DNA of 64,000 bases, from assembly GCF_014648435.1 (NCBI RefSeq), contig NZ_BMRC01000006.1, positions 62,001 through 126,000 on the forward strand, written 5' to 3'. The stretch comes from Nonomuraea spiralis. GTDB taxonomy: Bacteria > Actinomycetota > Actinomycetes > Streptosporangiales > Streptosporangiaceae. A program made the translations under genes and the position numbers. Positions 1 through 8,591 of this stretch are shown piece after piece (position 1 is the first letter of the stretch; the number at the start of each line of letters is the position of its first letter). The notes beneath the pieces are model-generated. The model was not told where the DNA came from. It searched no databases and saw only the letters and a program-made list of their open reading frames with translations.

Positions 1-1293
1 CCTGGCCAGGAGCTGGTAGCGGGACTTGCTCTTGGACAGCTTGGCGGTCATCTCCTCCACGGTCTTGCCGAGCTGCCTGGCCAGGTACGCCGCCACGCCG
101 GCGCGCGCGCCCTCGGGGATCTTGCTGGGGTCGATGGACACCTCGCGGGCCTCCGACGTACGGGCCAGGGCGTTGCCGTTGACGTCGGTGATCGTGCCGC
201 GCTTGGCGGGGATCTCCTCGACGTGCTGGCGCTGGCCGACGGCGGCGGCCTCGTAGACCTTGGAGTCGAGGCCCTGCATCTGGATCAGCCGGCCGGCGAA
301 GATCGACAGGACGAAGGTCATGCCGATCAGGCCGATGTTGATGCGCCTGCGCGGGCTGCCCAGGCGCAGCACCAGCGGGGGCCGGGGCGGGCGCGGCGGG
401 GTGGGCGGGCGGCGCGGTCCCCTGGGGGGCGGCGTCTCCGTACCGCGGCGCAACACGCCTCGCTCGTGCCCCCGCGCCTGCTCCGGCCTGGCCCCTCGGG
501 GCCCCTCCGGCCGCGAGCCCCGCGCCTGGTCCGTTCTGGAAGTCCGGGCCTCCGACCTGGAGCTCCGGGATTCGTCCGGCCTGGAGGTACGTGACTGGTC
601 CGGCCGTGAGCCGCGCGCCTGGCCGGTCCTGGAGGTGCGTGACTGGTCCGGGCCGGGGCCACCCGCCTGCGTACGACGTGGCGCGGCGTCGTCCCGGCGG
701 GTCCGCGGACTGCGCGCGCCGGCGCCGGGCGGCGTCTCCGGCCCGTCGCCACGCCGCCGGGACCGTTCCTGCGGAGCACTCCCCCGGGCCCGCTCGTCCC
801 GCCCCTGAGAGCCGGTACGGCCGCGGGGACGGTCGTCGTCATCCCGCCCCTGGGAGCCGGTACGGCCGCGGGAGCGGTCGGAGTCGTCGCGGGGGCGGCG
901 GCGGGGGCCGTCGCCCGGCTCGCGGCGCGAGCGCGTGCCCTCGTCGTCGTCTCGGGAACGCCCGCGGTCGCCGTCGTCGCGGCGCTGCCGGCCGCGTGAA
1001 CCGCCCGCGGGGCCGCGGCGGGCGCCGCCGCGCTCGTCGTCGTCGCCGGAGTCCTGTGGCGGACGCCCGCGCGCGGCGTCGTCGAACGGCAGGTCGAACG
1101 GGTCCGGGGGCCGCTTGCGCGGCGAGTCGTCCGGCGACGCCGGGCGGCCCGCCCCCTCGGAACGGGCAGAGCCGTCACGCCCTGCCCGCCCCGGACCGCC
1201 CGGCGTACGACGAGCGGCGCCGGGCCCTCCTTGAGAGCCGGCGCCGCCAGCGCCGCGGCCGGGACCCTGTCCCCTGCCGCCTGATTCCCTCAC
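1..1293 (-). CDS. ftsI: FtsI/PBP3, septal peptidoglycan transpeptidase, N-terminal part (runs off the left edge)
   Basis: Only the first 431 codons are present. A single membrane segment starts near residue 318 (INIGLIGMTFVLSIFAGRLI). It is followed by the periplasmic start of a class B PBP: GLDSKVYEAAAVGQRQHVEE, then a 'KRGTITDVNGNALA' motif typical of the dimerisation domain. The catalytic transpeptidase domain lies outside the window. The proposed start is GTG at 1293, overlapping the ftsL stop by GTGA; the frame stays open to the window edge. The roughly 315 residues before the membrane helix are Arg/Gly/Ser/Asp/Pro-rich with internal repeats (RGRTGSQGRD twice, DQSRTSR twice). That is far longer than the cytoplasmic tail usual for FtsI. 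A later GTG start cannot be excluded, but no ATG occurs in frame before the helix. Fourth gene of mraZ-rsmH-ftsL-ftsI. Confidence 0.85.
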   Translation of the reverse strand, partial: MRESGGRGQGPGRGAGGAGSQGGPGAARRTPGGPGRAGRDGSARSEGAGRPASPDDSPRKRPPDPFDLPFDDAARGRPPQDSGDDDERGGARRGPAGGSRGRQRRDDGDRGRSRDDDEGTRSRREPGDGPRRRPRDDSDRSRGRTGSQGRDDDDRPRGRTGSQGRDERARGSAPQERSRRRGDGPETPPGAGARSPRTRRDDAAPRRTQAGGPGPDQSRTSRTGQARGSRPDQSRTSRPDESRSSRSEARTSRTDQARGSRPEGPRGARPEQARGHERGVLRRGTETPPPRGPRRPPTPPRPPRPPLVLRLGSPRRRINIGLIGMTFVLSIFAGRLIQMQGLDSKVYEAAAVGQRQHVEEIPAKRGTITDVNGNALARTSEAREVSIDPSKIPEGARAGVAAYLARQLGKTVEEMTAKLSKSKSRYQLLAR

Positions 1294-1781
1294 CGCTCCG
1301 GATCCGCCTGGCCGCTCGGTTCGCCGGTGGTCCAGATGCCGAGCGTCTTGTCCAGATGGTCGCCCTGCGCCTCGGCCTGCCGCGCGAGGTTCTGGGGCTG
1401 CATCTTCTCCTCGTACTTCTTCTGGAGCGCTTCCTTCTCCTGGCGCGCCGCCGCGATCTCGTCGCGCAGCTTCGCGTCGGTGATGGCGTCGCGCCCGAGC
1501 ATGGTGGTGAGCAGCAGCAGGCTCACCAGACCACCGCACATCAACCCGACGACGAGCAGCACGAACGGCGTCCGCTGCCGCTTGGCCGAAGGACGCCGTA
1601 CGGCGGGACGGCGCGCGGGCTCGGCGCTCTCGCCGGGACGCGCGGCGGCCGGCCGCCGGCCGTCGGTGCCGGGACGGGGCCGCGGCTTGGTCTGGTGGGA
1701 GACGCCGGGCCTGCGCGTGCCCGGCTTGGGCACGGCGCGGCGGACGGGCGCGACCCGGCCGGTCTCCTGCTCAATCGTCAA
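1290..1781 (-). CDS. ftsL: FtsL-like septum formation initiator, divisome membrane protein
   Basis: Small bitopic protein of 163 residues. It has a basic, proline-rich cytoplasmic tail (residues 1-70), one membrane helix at about 72-95 ([20 protein letters not shown]), then an Ala/Glu/Lys/Gln-rich coiled coil at about 101-128 and a short C-terminal tail. This is the FtsL/DivIC architecture, and its place between rsmH and ftsI is diagnostic. FtsL links FtsI/FtsW to the FtsQB complex at the septum. I chose TTG 1781 because AGAGAGG sits seven bases upstream; it overlaps the rsmH stop by 11 nt. A GTG/ATG start further upstream (ATG 1847) would add 22 residues but overlap rsmH by 77 nt. Confidence 0.85.
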   Translation of the reverse strand: MTIEQETGRVAPVRRAVPKPGTRRPGVSHQTKPRPRPGTDGRRPAAARPGESAEPARRPAVRRPSAKRQRTPFVLLVVGLMCGGLVSLLLLTTMLGRDAITDAKLRDEIAAARQEKEALQKKYEEKMQPQNLARQAEAQGDHLDKTLGIWTTGEPSGQADPER

Positions 1782-2736
1782 CGCGGATCCTCTCTGCCGC
1801 CCGTAGCCGGGCCGAGGCCGCCCGCGGGTTACGGGCGAGCTCTTCATCGCCGGGGAGCTCGGCTCCCCTCGTCAGCAGGCGGAACCTCGGCTGGTGTGCC
1901 GGTAGCGGAACGGGCAGCCCTGGCGGGCTGGTGTCCTTGGTTCGCGCCGTGAGGGCCTGCTTGGTGAGCCGGTCCTCAAGGGAGTGGTAGGAGAGCACGA
2001 CGACTCGCCCACCCAGCGCCAGCGCGTCGAGCGCCGCGGGCAGCGCCGCCTCCAGGGCGGACAGCTCCGCGTTCACCTCGATGCGCAGGGCTTGGAAAGT
2101 CCTCTTGGCGGGGTTGCCGCCGGTACGCCTGGTCGCCGCGGGGATCGCGTCGCGCACGATGTCGGCGAGCCGTTTGGTGGAGCTGATGGGCTCCTTGGCG
2201 CGTTCCTTGACGATAAGCCCCGCGACCCTCGGCGCGAAACGTTCCTCGCCGTAGTCGCGCAGGATTCGTACCAGGTCAGCGGCCGGATAGGTGTTGACGA
2301 CCACCTCGGCCGTCAGCTCCTGTTCGGTGTCCATGCGCATGTCGAGCGGGGCGTCGTAGGAGTAGGCGAAGCCGCGCTCGGCCTCGTCGAGCTGCGGTGA
2401 GGAGACCCCGAGGTCGAACAGCACGCCGTCGACCGTGGTGTGCCCGGCCTCGGCGATCACCTGGGCCAGGTCGCCGGAGGAGGCGTGCACCAGGGTGATG
2501 CGGTCCGCGTACGGGGCGAGCCTGCGGGTGGAGAAGTCGATCGCGAAGGGGTCGCGGTCGATCCCGATCAGGCGCAGGGAGGGGAAGGCGGCGAGCAGGG
2601 CCTCGGAGTGGCCGCCGAGCCCGAGGTTGGCGTCGACGACGACCGGCTCGGGCCCCGACAGTGCCGGGCCCAGCAGTTCCAGTACGCGCTCGAGCATCAC
2701 CGGAACGTGACCGCTCGTGCCTACGTTGTCGTCCAT
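1771..2736 (-). CDS. rsmH: 16S rRNA (cytosine1402-N4)-methyltransferase RsmH (MraW)
   Basis: SAM-dependent methyltransferase that N4-methylates C1402 in the 16S rRNA decoding centre. The N-terminus [14 protein letters not shown] and the SAM-binding segment [17 protein letters not shown] followed by [10 protein letters not shown] are characteristic of RsmH. So are [21 protein letters not shown], the '[14 protein letters not shown]' segment and [11 protein letters not shown]. Length 321 residues, normal for the family. ATG 2736 is preferred because it follows a strong purine-rich SD (GAGGGGGGTTGGAG) and gives the canonical start; an in-frame upstream start at 2787 is possible. Second gene of the mraZ operon. 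Confidence 0.95.
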   Translation of the reverse strand: MDDNVGTSGHVPVMLERVLELLGPALSGPEPVVVDANLGLGGHSEALLAAFPSLRLIGIDRDPFAIDFSTRRLAPYADRITLVHASSGDLAQVIAEAGHTTVDGVLFDLGVSSPQLDEAERGFAYSYDAPLDMRMDTEQELTAEVVVNTYPAADLVRILRDYGEERFAPRVAGLIVKERAKEPISSTKRLADIVRDAIPAATRRTGGNPAKRTFQALRIEVNAELSALEAALPAALDALALGGRVVVLSYHSLEDRLTKQALTARTKDTSPPGLPVPLPAHQPRFRLLTRGAELPGDEELARNPRAASARLRAAERIRVDD

Positions 2737-2955
2737 CTCCAACCCCCCTCTCGCGTCCTGCTCGCGGATGACGCGTATCCGGTCCATCGTCAGTCATTCC
2801 TGGGTCCCCACCCGGCGCCGTCCGGCCAGGTCCCCATCCGCACCCTCTTCGTGGACGCCCGCCCTCTGACACCGGGGAAGGTGCATCAGTTGGCAGGCAG
2901 TGGTTGCGGGTGGAGACCTCGCCGAACGACATCACCGACGGATCGACCGTGATCA

Positions 2956-3387
2956 CTACAAGATCCCTGGCAGCACCTCCTCCGACAGATCGGCGAACGC
3001 CTGCTCCTGCGCGTTGAGATAGGTGTCCCAGGCCTGCGAGTCCCAGATCTCCAACCGGGTGTTGGCCCCGATGACGACGCAGTCACGCTCCAGGCCCGCG
3101 TACTGACGCAGGCTCTGCGGGATCGTGATGCGTCCTTGCTTGTCTGGTTTCTCGTCGGACGCGCTGGCGAAGAAGACGCGGCTGTAGTCACGCACCGCTT
3201 TGGCGGTGACCGGGGCGGTGCTGAGAGCCTCGGTTATGCGCTGGAACTCCTCTACTGGAAAGACGTAGAGGCATCGCTCCTGGCCTTTGGTGATCACAAG
3301 ACCCTCCGCCAGCTCCTCACGGTACTTAGCCGGCAGGAACAGCCGTCCCTTGTCGTCAAGACGCGGTTGGTGGGTGCCGAGGAACAT
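2956..3387 (-). CDS. mraZ: MraZ transcriptional regulator of the dcw cluster
   Basis: 143 residues with two SpoVT/AbrB-type repeats, each carrying the DxKGR-type motif: [13 protein letters not shown] at about 11-23 and [13 protein letters not shown] at about 82-94. MraZ forms ring oligomers and binds direct repeats in its own promoter, controlling the dcw operon. ATG 3387 is preceded by GGGAGGT at good spacing and gives the canonical [11 protein letters not shown] start; longer in-frame starts would run through the operator. The four operator repeats and a sigma-70-like promoter lie directly upstream (3440-3481). It leads rsmH by a gap of about 220 nt in which I see no gene. Confidence 0.95.
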   Translation of the reverse strand: MFLGTHQPRLDDKGRLFLPAKYREELAEGLVITKGQERCLYVFPVEEFQRITEALSTAPVTAKAVRDYSRVFFASASDEKPDKQGRITIPQSLRQYAGLERDCVVIGANTRLEIWDSQAWDTYLNAQEQAFADLSEEVLPGIL

Positions 3388-3439
3388 CGGCGCCACCTCC
3401 CGTGCCTCAGCGAAGCGCTCAGCGCTGGCGCACCGGGCC

Positions 3440-3481
3440 CTCCACTGCGCACCACCATACTCCACTTCTCCCCACCGTCAA
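3440..3481 (-). promoter_or_regulatory. mraZ operon promoter with four MraZ boxes at 10-bp spacing
   Basis: On the minus strand, four GTGGNG hexamers lie in the same direction and exactly 10 bp apart: GTGGGG (3470-3475), GTGGAG (3460-3465), GTGGTG (3450-3455) and GTGGAG (3440-3445). This matches the known MraZ operator style of direct TGG-containing repeats once per helical turn. They overlap a promoter with -35 TTGACG (3476-3481), a 16-bp spacer and -10 TATGGT (3454-3459), so bound MraZ would block RNA polymerase. The boxes are seen directly; autoregulation is inferred from other MraZ systems. Confidence 0.85.
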
Positions 3482-3853
3482 CTGATTCGAACCGTCTTCA
3501 TCATCAGTTTCCGTTGCGTTACCGCAGGTCAGGGGCCTGGTGCGGAGTGGGGGGCGGGCGGGCGCGGGCCAACCCTCATGGGCGTGTCGAGGGTTCTAAA
3601 GCCCGGCGAAATAGGGGCCGGGAGCGAGCGCGAAGGCCGCGGTGGAGGAAAGTGGGGCGGACCGGCGGGGGCAGTGTCACGGGATTCGCACTGCTATGCG
3701 ACAAGAACAGGAACATCACCGGGGTTCCCTGGAATATCCACAAATGTCGCTCAAGAACCCACAGCGTCGTAGGGTCGTACAGACAATGGAAAAGGAATGG
3801 CATGGCTCCCGTAATGGCACCGTGCGGGACGGCCGTCGCACTATGGAGGCCTG
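3482..3853. other. Divergent intergenic region between mraZ and the MoxR operon
   Basis: About 370 nt with no convincing gene. The half next to mraZ is the upstream side of its promoter. The half next to the MoxR gene is relatively AT-richer (around 3690-3830), as expected for promoters. I could not assign a clear -35/-10 pair for the plus-strand operon. Short open frames here overlap one another and lack recognisable features. Confidence 0.5.
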
Positions 3854-4831
3854 GTGGCAGTAACCCGTGACGTCCCTCCCCAGCTCGACGAGCTGGTCTC
3901 CACAGCCCACCGAATCCGGCAGGCCATCGAATCGGTGATCGAGGGAAAGAGCGACGCCGTCCGCCTCACGCTGACGGTCCTGCTCGCCGAGGGCCACCTT
4001 TTGATCGAGGACGTGCCTGGCGTCGGCAAGACGATGCTGGCCAAGGCGTTGGCGCGGTCCATCGACTGCCCGGTGCGGCGTGTGCAGTTCACGCCCGACC
4101 TGTTGCCCAGCGACATCACCGGGGTGAGCGCCTACAACCAGCAGACGCGTGAGTTCGAGTTCAAGCCCGGGCCGGTGTTCGCCAACATCGTCGTGGGCGA
4201 CGAGATCAACCGCGCCTCGCCCAAGACTCAGTCGGCGTTGCTGGAGTGCATGGAGGAGCACCAGGTCACCGTGGACGGGGTGACGTACCCGCTGGACGCG
4301 CCCTTCATGGTGATCGCCACCCAGAACCCCATCGAGATGGAGGGCACCTATCCCCTCCCCGAGGCCCAGCGCGACCGGTTCACCGCCAGGGTCGCGATGG
4401 GCTACCCGGAGCCGTCGGCCGAGCTGGAGATGCTCGACGTGCACGGCAGCACCTCGCCGCTGGACAAGCTGGAGCCGGTGGCCACGACCGCCGAGGTACG
4501 GGCGCTGATCGAGGCCGTGCGCGGCGTGTACGTCTCGCAGCCGGTCAAGAAGTACGCCATCGACCTCGTCGTGGCCACCCGCCACTCCCCCGACCTGCGG
4601 CTGGGCGCCTCCCCCCGGTCCACGCTGCAGCTCGTACGGGCGGCCAGGGCGCACGCGGCGCTGGCCGGGCGCGACTACGTCATCCCGGACGACCTTCAGG
4701 ACCTGGCGGTGCCCGTGCTGGCGCACCGGCTGCTGCCCAGCGTCGAGGCCCAGGGCCAGCGCCGCCTGCCCGAGCAGGTGGTGACCGACCTTGTCCGGCG
4801 GGTGCCGGTGCCGGAGACGCGGGCGTCGTGA
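3854..4831 (+). CDS. MoxR-family AAA+ ATPase
   Basis: AAA_3-type ATPase of 325 residues. Walker A is PGVGKT (55-60), Walker B/sensor region is VVGDEINRASPKTQSALLE (about 114-132), sensor 1 lies in VIATQNPIEMEGTYPLPEAQ, and an arginine finger is in AQRDRFTARV. MoxR ATPases act as chaperones for maturation of partner proteins, often VWA or DUF58 proteins. GTG 3854 follows GGAGG at about six bases. It overlaps the DUF58 gene by GTGA, so the two are translationally coupled and probably act together. This MoxR-DUF58-transglutaminase trio is common beside actinobacterial dcw clusters; its substrate is not shown by the sequence. Confidence 0.9.
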   Translation: MAVTRDVPPQLDELVSTAHRIRQAIESVIEGKSDAVRLTLTVLLAEGHLLIEDVPGVGKTMLAKALARSIDCPVRRVQFTPDLLPSDITGVSAYNQQTREFEFKPGPVFANIVVGDEINRASPKTQSALLECMEEHQVTVDGVTYPLDAPFMVIATQNPIEMEGTYPLPEAQRDRFTARVAMGYPEPSAELEMLDVHGSTSPLDKLEPVATTAEVRALIEAVRGVYVSQPVKKYAIDLVVATRHSPDLRLGASPRSTLQLVRAARAHAALAGRDYVIPDDLQDLAVPVLAHRLLPSVEAQGQRRLPEQVVTDLVRRVPVPETRAS

Positions 4832-6090
4832 GAGCCGGACTGCGGGCGCTGACCTCCCGGGGCAGGTCGTTCCTCGCCTCGGGGGTCGCGGCGCTGCTGA
4901 TGGCCCTGATCCTGGGCGAGAACGACCTGTTCAGGATCGGGGTGCTGGTCACGGCGCTGCCGCTGCTGGCCGCGCTGGTGGTGGCGCGTACCAGGTACCG
5001 GCTGAGCTGCGCGCGGCGGCTGGACCCGCCCAGGGCGGAGGTGGGCGGCGAGGCCACGGTGACGCTGCGCCTGGAGAACGTGACCAGGCTGCCGACCGGG
5101 CTGCTGCTGATCGAGGACACCGTGCCGTACGCGCTGGGCGTGCGGCCGCGGTTCGTGCTGGACCGGGTCGAGTCCAAGGGCGTACGCGAGATCGACTACC
5201 GGGTGCGGTCCGACCTGCGCGGCAGGTACACGATCGGGCCGCTGTCGGTGCGCATCGCCGACCCGTTCGGGCTGGTGGAGCTGACACGTGCGTTCACGAT
5301 CAGCGACACGCTCGTGGTGACGCCGCAGGTGGTGGCGTTACCGCACGTACGGCTGTCGGGCGAGTGGACGGGCGGCGGCGACAGCCGCACCCGGAGCGTG
5401 GCCGCGGCCGGCGACGACGACGTGGCGCCGCGCGAGTACCGGCAGGGCGACGACCTGCGCCGGGTGCACTGGCGCTCGACCGCCCGGTACGGCGAGCTGA
5501 TGGTACGGCGCGAGGAGCAGCAGTGGCAGAGCCGCGGCGCGCTCCTGCTCGACACCCGCAGGCACGCCCACCGCGGCGAGGGCCCGCGTTCCTCCTTCGA
5601 GGTGGCGGTCTCGGCCGCCGCCTCGATCGGCGTGCACCTCGCCCATGAGGGCCTGGGCCTGCGGCTGGTGACCGACCAGGGCGCCGAGCACCTGACGGAC
5701 CAGGGGCTGAGCTACTCGCTGCTCGACACGCTCGCCGTGGTGCGGCACAGCTCGGCCCGTTCGCTGGAGATGGGCGTCTCGGCCCTGCGCCAGGGCGGCG
5801 GGGACGGCCTGATCGTGGCCGTGCTCGGCGCGCTCGACCCCGAGGAGGCCAGGGACCTGGCCCGGTTGCGGCACAGCGGCGTCACCGGCGTCGCGGTGCT
5901 GCTCGACGCGGGCACGTGGGAGGGCGCCGGCCGGGGCTCGCACGAGAACTTCGACGCCGTGCAGGGCGTCCTGGCCGGTTACGGCTGGCGCATCGTGCGC
6001 CTGCCCGCCGGCACCTCCATCGCCTCGGTCTGGCAGGACGCCGCCAACCGCGGCAGGTACGCGCTCGACTCCACGGGAGGTGCGGCATGA
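4828..6090 (+). CDS. DUF58 domain-containing membrane protein
   Basis: 420 residues. Two hydrophobic segments near the N-terminus (about residues 13-55: FLASGVAALLMALILG and IGVLVTALPLLAALVVA) anchor it. A beta-rich region follows, then the DUF58 signature REYRQGDDLRRVHWRSTAR at about 201-219. The C-terminal part resembles a von Willebrand A-like fold without an obvious MIDAS. Start GTG 4828 overlaps the MoxR stop; its own stop overlaps the next gene (ATGA). Function is inferred only from the conserved MoxR-DUF58 pairing, where the ATPase is thought to remodel or activate the DUF58 partner at the membrane. Confidence 0.88.
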   Translation: MRAGLRALTSRGRSFLASGVAALLMALILGENDLFRIGVLVTALPLLAALVVARTRYRLSCARRLDPPRAEVGGEATVTLRLENVTRLPTGLLLIEDTVPYALGVRPRFVLDRVESKGVREIDYRVRSDLRGRYTIGPLSVRIADPFGLVELTRAFTISDTLVVTPQVVALPHVRLSGEWTGGGDSRTRSVAAAGDDDVAPREYRQGDDLRRVHWRSTARYGELMVRREEQQWQSRGALLLDTRRHAHRGEGPRSSFEVAVSAAASIGVHLAHEGLGLRLVTDQGAEHLTDQGLSYSLLDTLAVVRHSSARSLEMGVSALRQGGGDGLIVAVLGALDPEEARDLARLRHSGVTGVAVLLDAGTWEGAGRGSHENFDAVQGVLAGYGWRIVRLPAGTSIASVWQDAANRGRYALDSTGGAA

Positions 6091-8513
6091 GACTGACGGC
6101 CGCCTCGGGGGTGGCCGCGTTCGCCGCGGCGATCCTGCTCTACCCGCTCTTCCAGGGCGGCGCCTGGTTCTGGACGTCGCTCGGCGCGGTGCTGGCCGTG
6201 ATGGCCGCGGGCCTGCTCAGCTCCCGCCTGACGCTGCCCGCCTGGGCCGCGCCGCTGGTGGGGCTGGCCGCGCTGGGGATCTTCCTGACCGTGGTCTTCA
6301 CCGCGGGCAAGGCGTGGGCGCTGGTGATCCCGACCAAGTCGTCGGTGTGGGAGCTGGGCAGGCTGCTGGGCGCCGGCTGGGCCGACATCCAGCGCTTCGC
6401 CGCGCCCGTGCCGTCCACGGACGGGATCACGTTGCTGACCGCGGGCGGCGTGGGCGTGATCACCGTCGCCGTGGACCTGCTGGCCGCGCGGCTGCGGCGG
6501 GCGGCGCTGGCCGGGCTGCCGCTGCTGGCGCTGGCCACGGTCCCGGCGACGATCCTGGCCGAGCCGATCAGCTGGCCCGCGTTCATCATCGCCGCGCTCG
6601 GCTTCGTCAGCCTGCTCATCGCCGACGGGCGCGAGCGGGTGGGCCACTGGGGCCGGGCGGTGCTCGTCCGCCGGACCCGCGTGGCGACCGGACCGCGTCC
6701 GGAGACCGGCGTGGCCAGGGCCGACACGAGCGGCCTGCGGTTGTCGGGCAAGCGCATCGGGTTCGCCGCCATCGCGCTGGCCGTGCTGCTGCCCGCCGCG
6801 CTGCCGGTGATGGAGCCGGTCTCCTTCTTCCAGTTCGGCGTGGGCGGACGCGGGGGCGGCAAGGGCAACTCGATCAGCATCGCCAGCCCGATCGCGAGCC
6901 TGCGCGGGCAGCTCGAACTGCCCGAGCGGCGCACGATCCTCACCTACAACAACAACGACAACAAGCCCAGATACCTGCGGATCTACGCGCTGGACACCTT
7001 CGACGGCCAGCAGTTCGGCATGACCGAGCCGAAGGGCTCGCCGGACAACAGGACGGAGAACGGCCCGCTGCCGGCCCCTCCCGGGCTGAGCCCGAACACG
7101 AAGGTCCGCAACGTCGTCACGAGGATCCGGATCAGCGACGAGATCGAGCGGCTGCAGTTCCTGCCGCTGCCGTACCCGCCGCGGCAGATCCGGGTGGACG
7201 GCGACTGGCGGGCCGACGTCGGCACGCTGATGGTCTTCTCCATCCCCGACGAGGCCGCCGGCCTGGAGTACGAGGTCGCCACCAGCGAGCCGGACGCCAC
7301 GCCGGAGCTGCTGGAGTCGCTGGAGGGCGTCCAGCCGAGCGTGGACCGGCGGTACCTGAAGCTGCCGGACGACCTGCCGCCGGACATCGTCAGGCTGGCC
7401 CGTTCGCTGACCGCGGAGACCAACTCCAACTTCGAGGCGGCGGTGAAGCTCCAGCAGTTCTTCACCAAGGACGGCGACTTCCGCTACGACCTCAGGACGC
7501 AGGGGCACGGCAACTCCGCGCTGCGGGACTTCCTGCTGCGCGACCGCACGGGCTACTGCGAGCAGTTCGCGGCCTCGATGGCGGTGCTGGCCAGGATCGT
7601 CGGCATCCCCTCGCGGGTGGCGATCGGCTACACCGGCGGTACGAAGGTCGGCGACAACTGGACGGTCACGACCGGCGACTCCCACTCCTGGCCCGAGCTG
7701 TACTTCGAGGGCGTGGGCTGGCTGCCGTTCGAGCCGACGCCGGCCGGGACGCTGGGCCAGGGCAGCGCGCGGGTGCCGGACTACACGATCCCGCGGGCGC
7801 CGGCGACGACGCCGTCCACGTCCCCGAGCACCGGCGCGTCCGACTCGGGCGCCGACGACCCGATCAACCCCTCGACCCGGCGCAACCCGCGCGAGCTCGA
7901 CCGTGAGGGCCTGATCGCGACGGGCGGGCTGCCGCCGGACGACTCGATGCCGCTGATCGGCAAGATCGGCATCGGCGCGGGCGCGCTGCTGCTGCTCCTG
8001 CTGGTCCCGGCGGCCCTGCGCCTGCTCACCAGGAACCGGCGGGTACGCGCGCTGGGCTGGAAGGTCGCGCGACCGGGCGACGACATGACGGCCAGGATCG
8101 CGACCGCTCACCATCCGTCGGTCGCGGCCGTGTGGGCCGAGCTGGACGACGTGCTGTACGACTACGGCATGGGCCGCGACGCCAGCGAGACCCCGAGGGC
8201 CCTGGCCCGGCGGCTGACCCACCAGTACGAGTTCGACGCCGAGTCGGCGGCGGCCATGACGGCCATCGCGACGACGGTCGAGCGGGTGTTGTTCGCCAGG
8301 GACCCGGGCACGATCGCGCCCATGAGGAAGGACCTGCGCAAGGTGCGGCAGGCCCTGGCGGCGACGGTGTCGCGGGGACGGCGGATGCGGGCGGTGTTGC
8401 TGCCCCCGTCGACGCTGCGGCGGCTGCGGGGGCTGGGCGAGCGCCTGCTGGACGGGTTCGACCTGCTGGAGAACATCAGGCTGCGGCGGACGGCGGCATC
8501 CAAGGGCGCCTGA
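6087..8513 (+). CDS. TgpA-like transglutaminase-domain membrane protein
   Basis: 808 residues. Six or so N-terminal membrane helices (residues about 5-250) precede an extracytoplasmic region with a papain-like transglutaminase core. The nucleophile Cys491 lies in GYCEQFAASMAVLARIVGIP and His533 in GDSHSWPELYFEGVGW; the usual acidic position falls in LPFEPT. A Ser/Thr/Pro-rich linker, one more helix (about 628-650, GALLLLLLVPAALRLL) and a cytoplasmic DUF4129-type tail (VWAELDDVLYDYGMGRD) follow. ATG 6087 has GGGAGG upstream and overlaps the DUF58 stop by ATGA. Known TgpA (Pseudomonas) is an essential periplasmic transglutaminase. A role in envelope or wall crosslinking is inference here, supported by the adjacent dcw cluster. 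Confidence 0.88.
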   Translation: MRLTAASGVAAFAAAILLYPLFQGGAWFWTSLGAVLAVMAAGLLSSRLTLPAWAAPLVGLAALGIFLTVVFTAGKAWALVIPTKSSVWELGRLLGAGWADIQRFAAPVPSTDGITLLTAGGVGVITVAVDLLAARLRRAALAGLPLLALATVPATILAEPISWPAFIIAALGFVSLLIADGRERVGHWGRAVLVRRTRVATGPRPETGVARADTSGLRLSGKRIGFAAIALAVLLPAALPVMEPVSFFQFGVGGRGGGKGNSISIASPIASLRGQLELPERRTILTYNNNDNKPRYLRIYALDTFDGQQFGMTEPKGSPDNRTENGPLPAPPGLSPNTKVRNVVTRIRISDEIERLQFLPLPYPPRQIRVDGDWRADVGTLMVFSIPDEAAGLEYEVATSEPDATPELLESLEGVQPSVDRRYLKLPDDLPPDIVRLARSLTAETNSNFEAAVKLQQFFTKDGDFRYDLRTQGHGNSALRDFLLRDRTGYCEQFAASMAVLARIVGIPSRVAIGYTGGTKVGDNWTVTTGDSHSWPELYFEGVGWLPFEPTPAGTLGQGSARVPDYTIPRAPATTPSTSPSTGASDSGADDPINPSTRRNPRELDREGLIATGGLPPDDSMPLIGKIGIGAGALLLLLLVPAALRLLTRNRRVRALGWKVARPGDDMTARIATAHHPSVAAVWAELDDVLYDYGMGRDASETPRALARRLTHQYEFDAESAAAMTAIATTVERVLFARDPGTIAPMRKDLRKVRQALAATVSRGRRMRAVLLPPSTLRRLRGLGERLLDGFDLLENIRLRRTAASKGA

Positions 8514-8530
8514 TCAGCCCGCCAGGACCG

Positions 8531-8570
8531 AGCGTGCGGTCGCTCCCCACCAGGGGAACGGCCGCACGCT
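8531..8570. terminator. Bidirectional hairpin between convergent genes
   Basis: AGCGTGCGG (8531-8539) pairs perfectly with CCGCACGCT (8562-8570), and the loop holds a second small stem TCCCC/GGGGA. It sits 17 nt after the transglutaminase stop and about 20 nt beyond the convergent DUF3040 stop. No strong T tract is present. Confidence 0.7.
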
Positions 8571-8591
8571 TCGTGTTCGGTGAAAAGCGGG

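Noticed and set aside
327..1178. 283-codon minus-strand Arg/Ala/Pro-rich frame in the ftsI region
   Set aside because: It stops before the membrane helix and is offset from the frame that continues into recognisable FtsI sequence; it is an alternative-frame reading of the same repeats.
3642..3863. 73-codon plus-strand frame just ahead of the MoxR gene
   Set aside because: Overlaps the MoxR start and its SD, is unlike any family and lies in the promoter region.
5979..8222. Long open frame on the minus strand opposite the transglutaminase gene
   Set aside because: It mirrors a well-supported plus-strand gene, is rich in Arg/Gly/Gln/His as expected for a high-GC shadow frame, and shows no domain.
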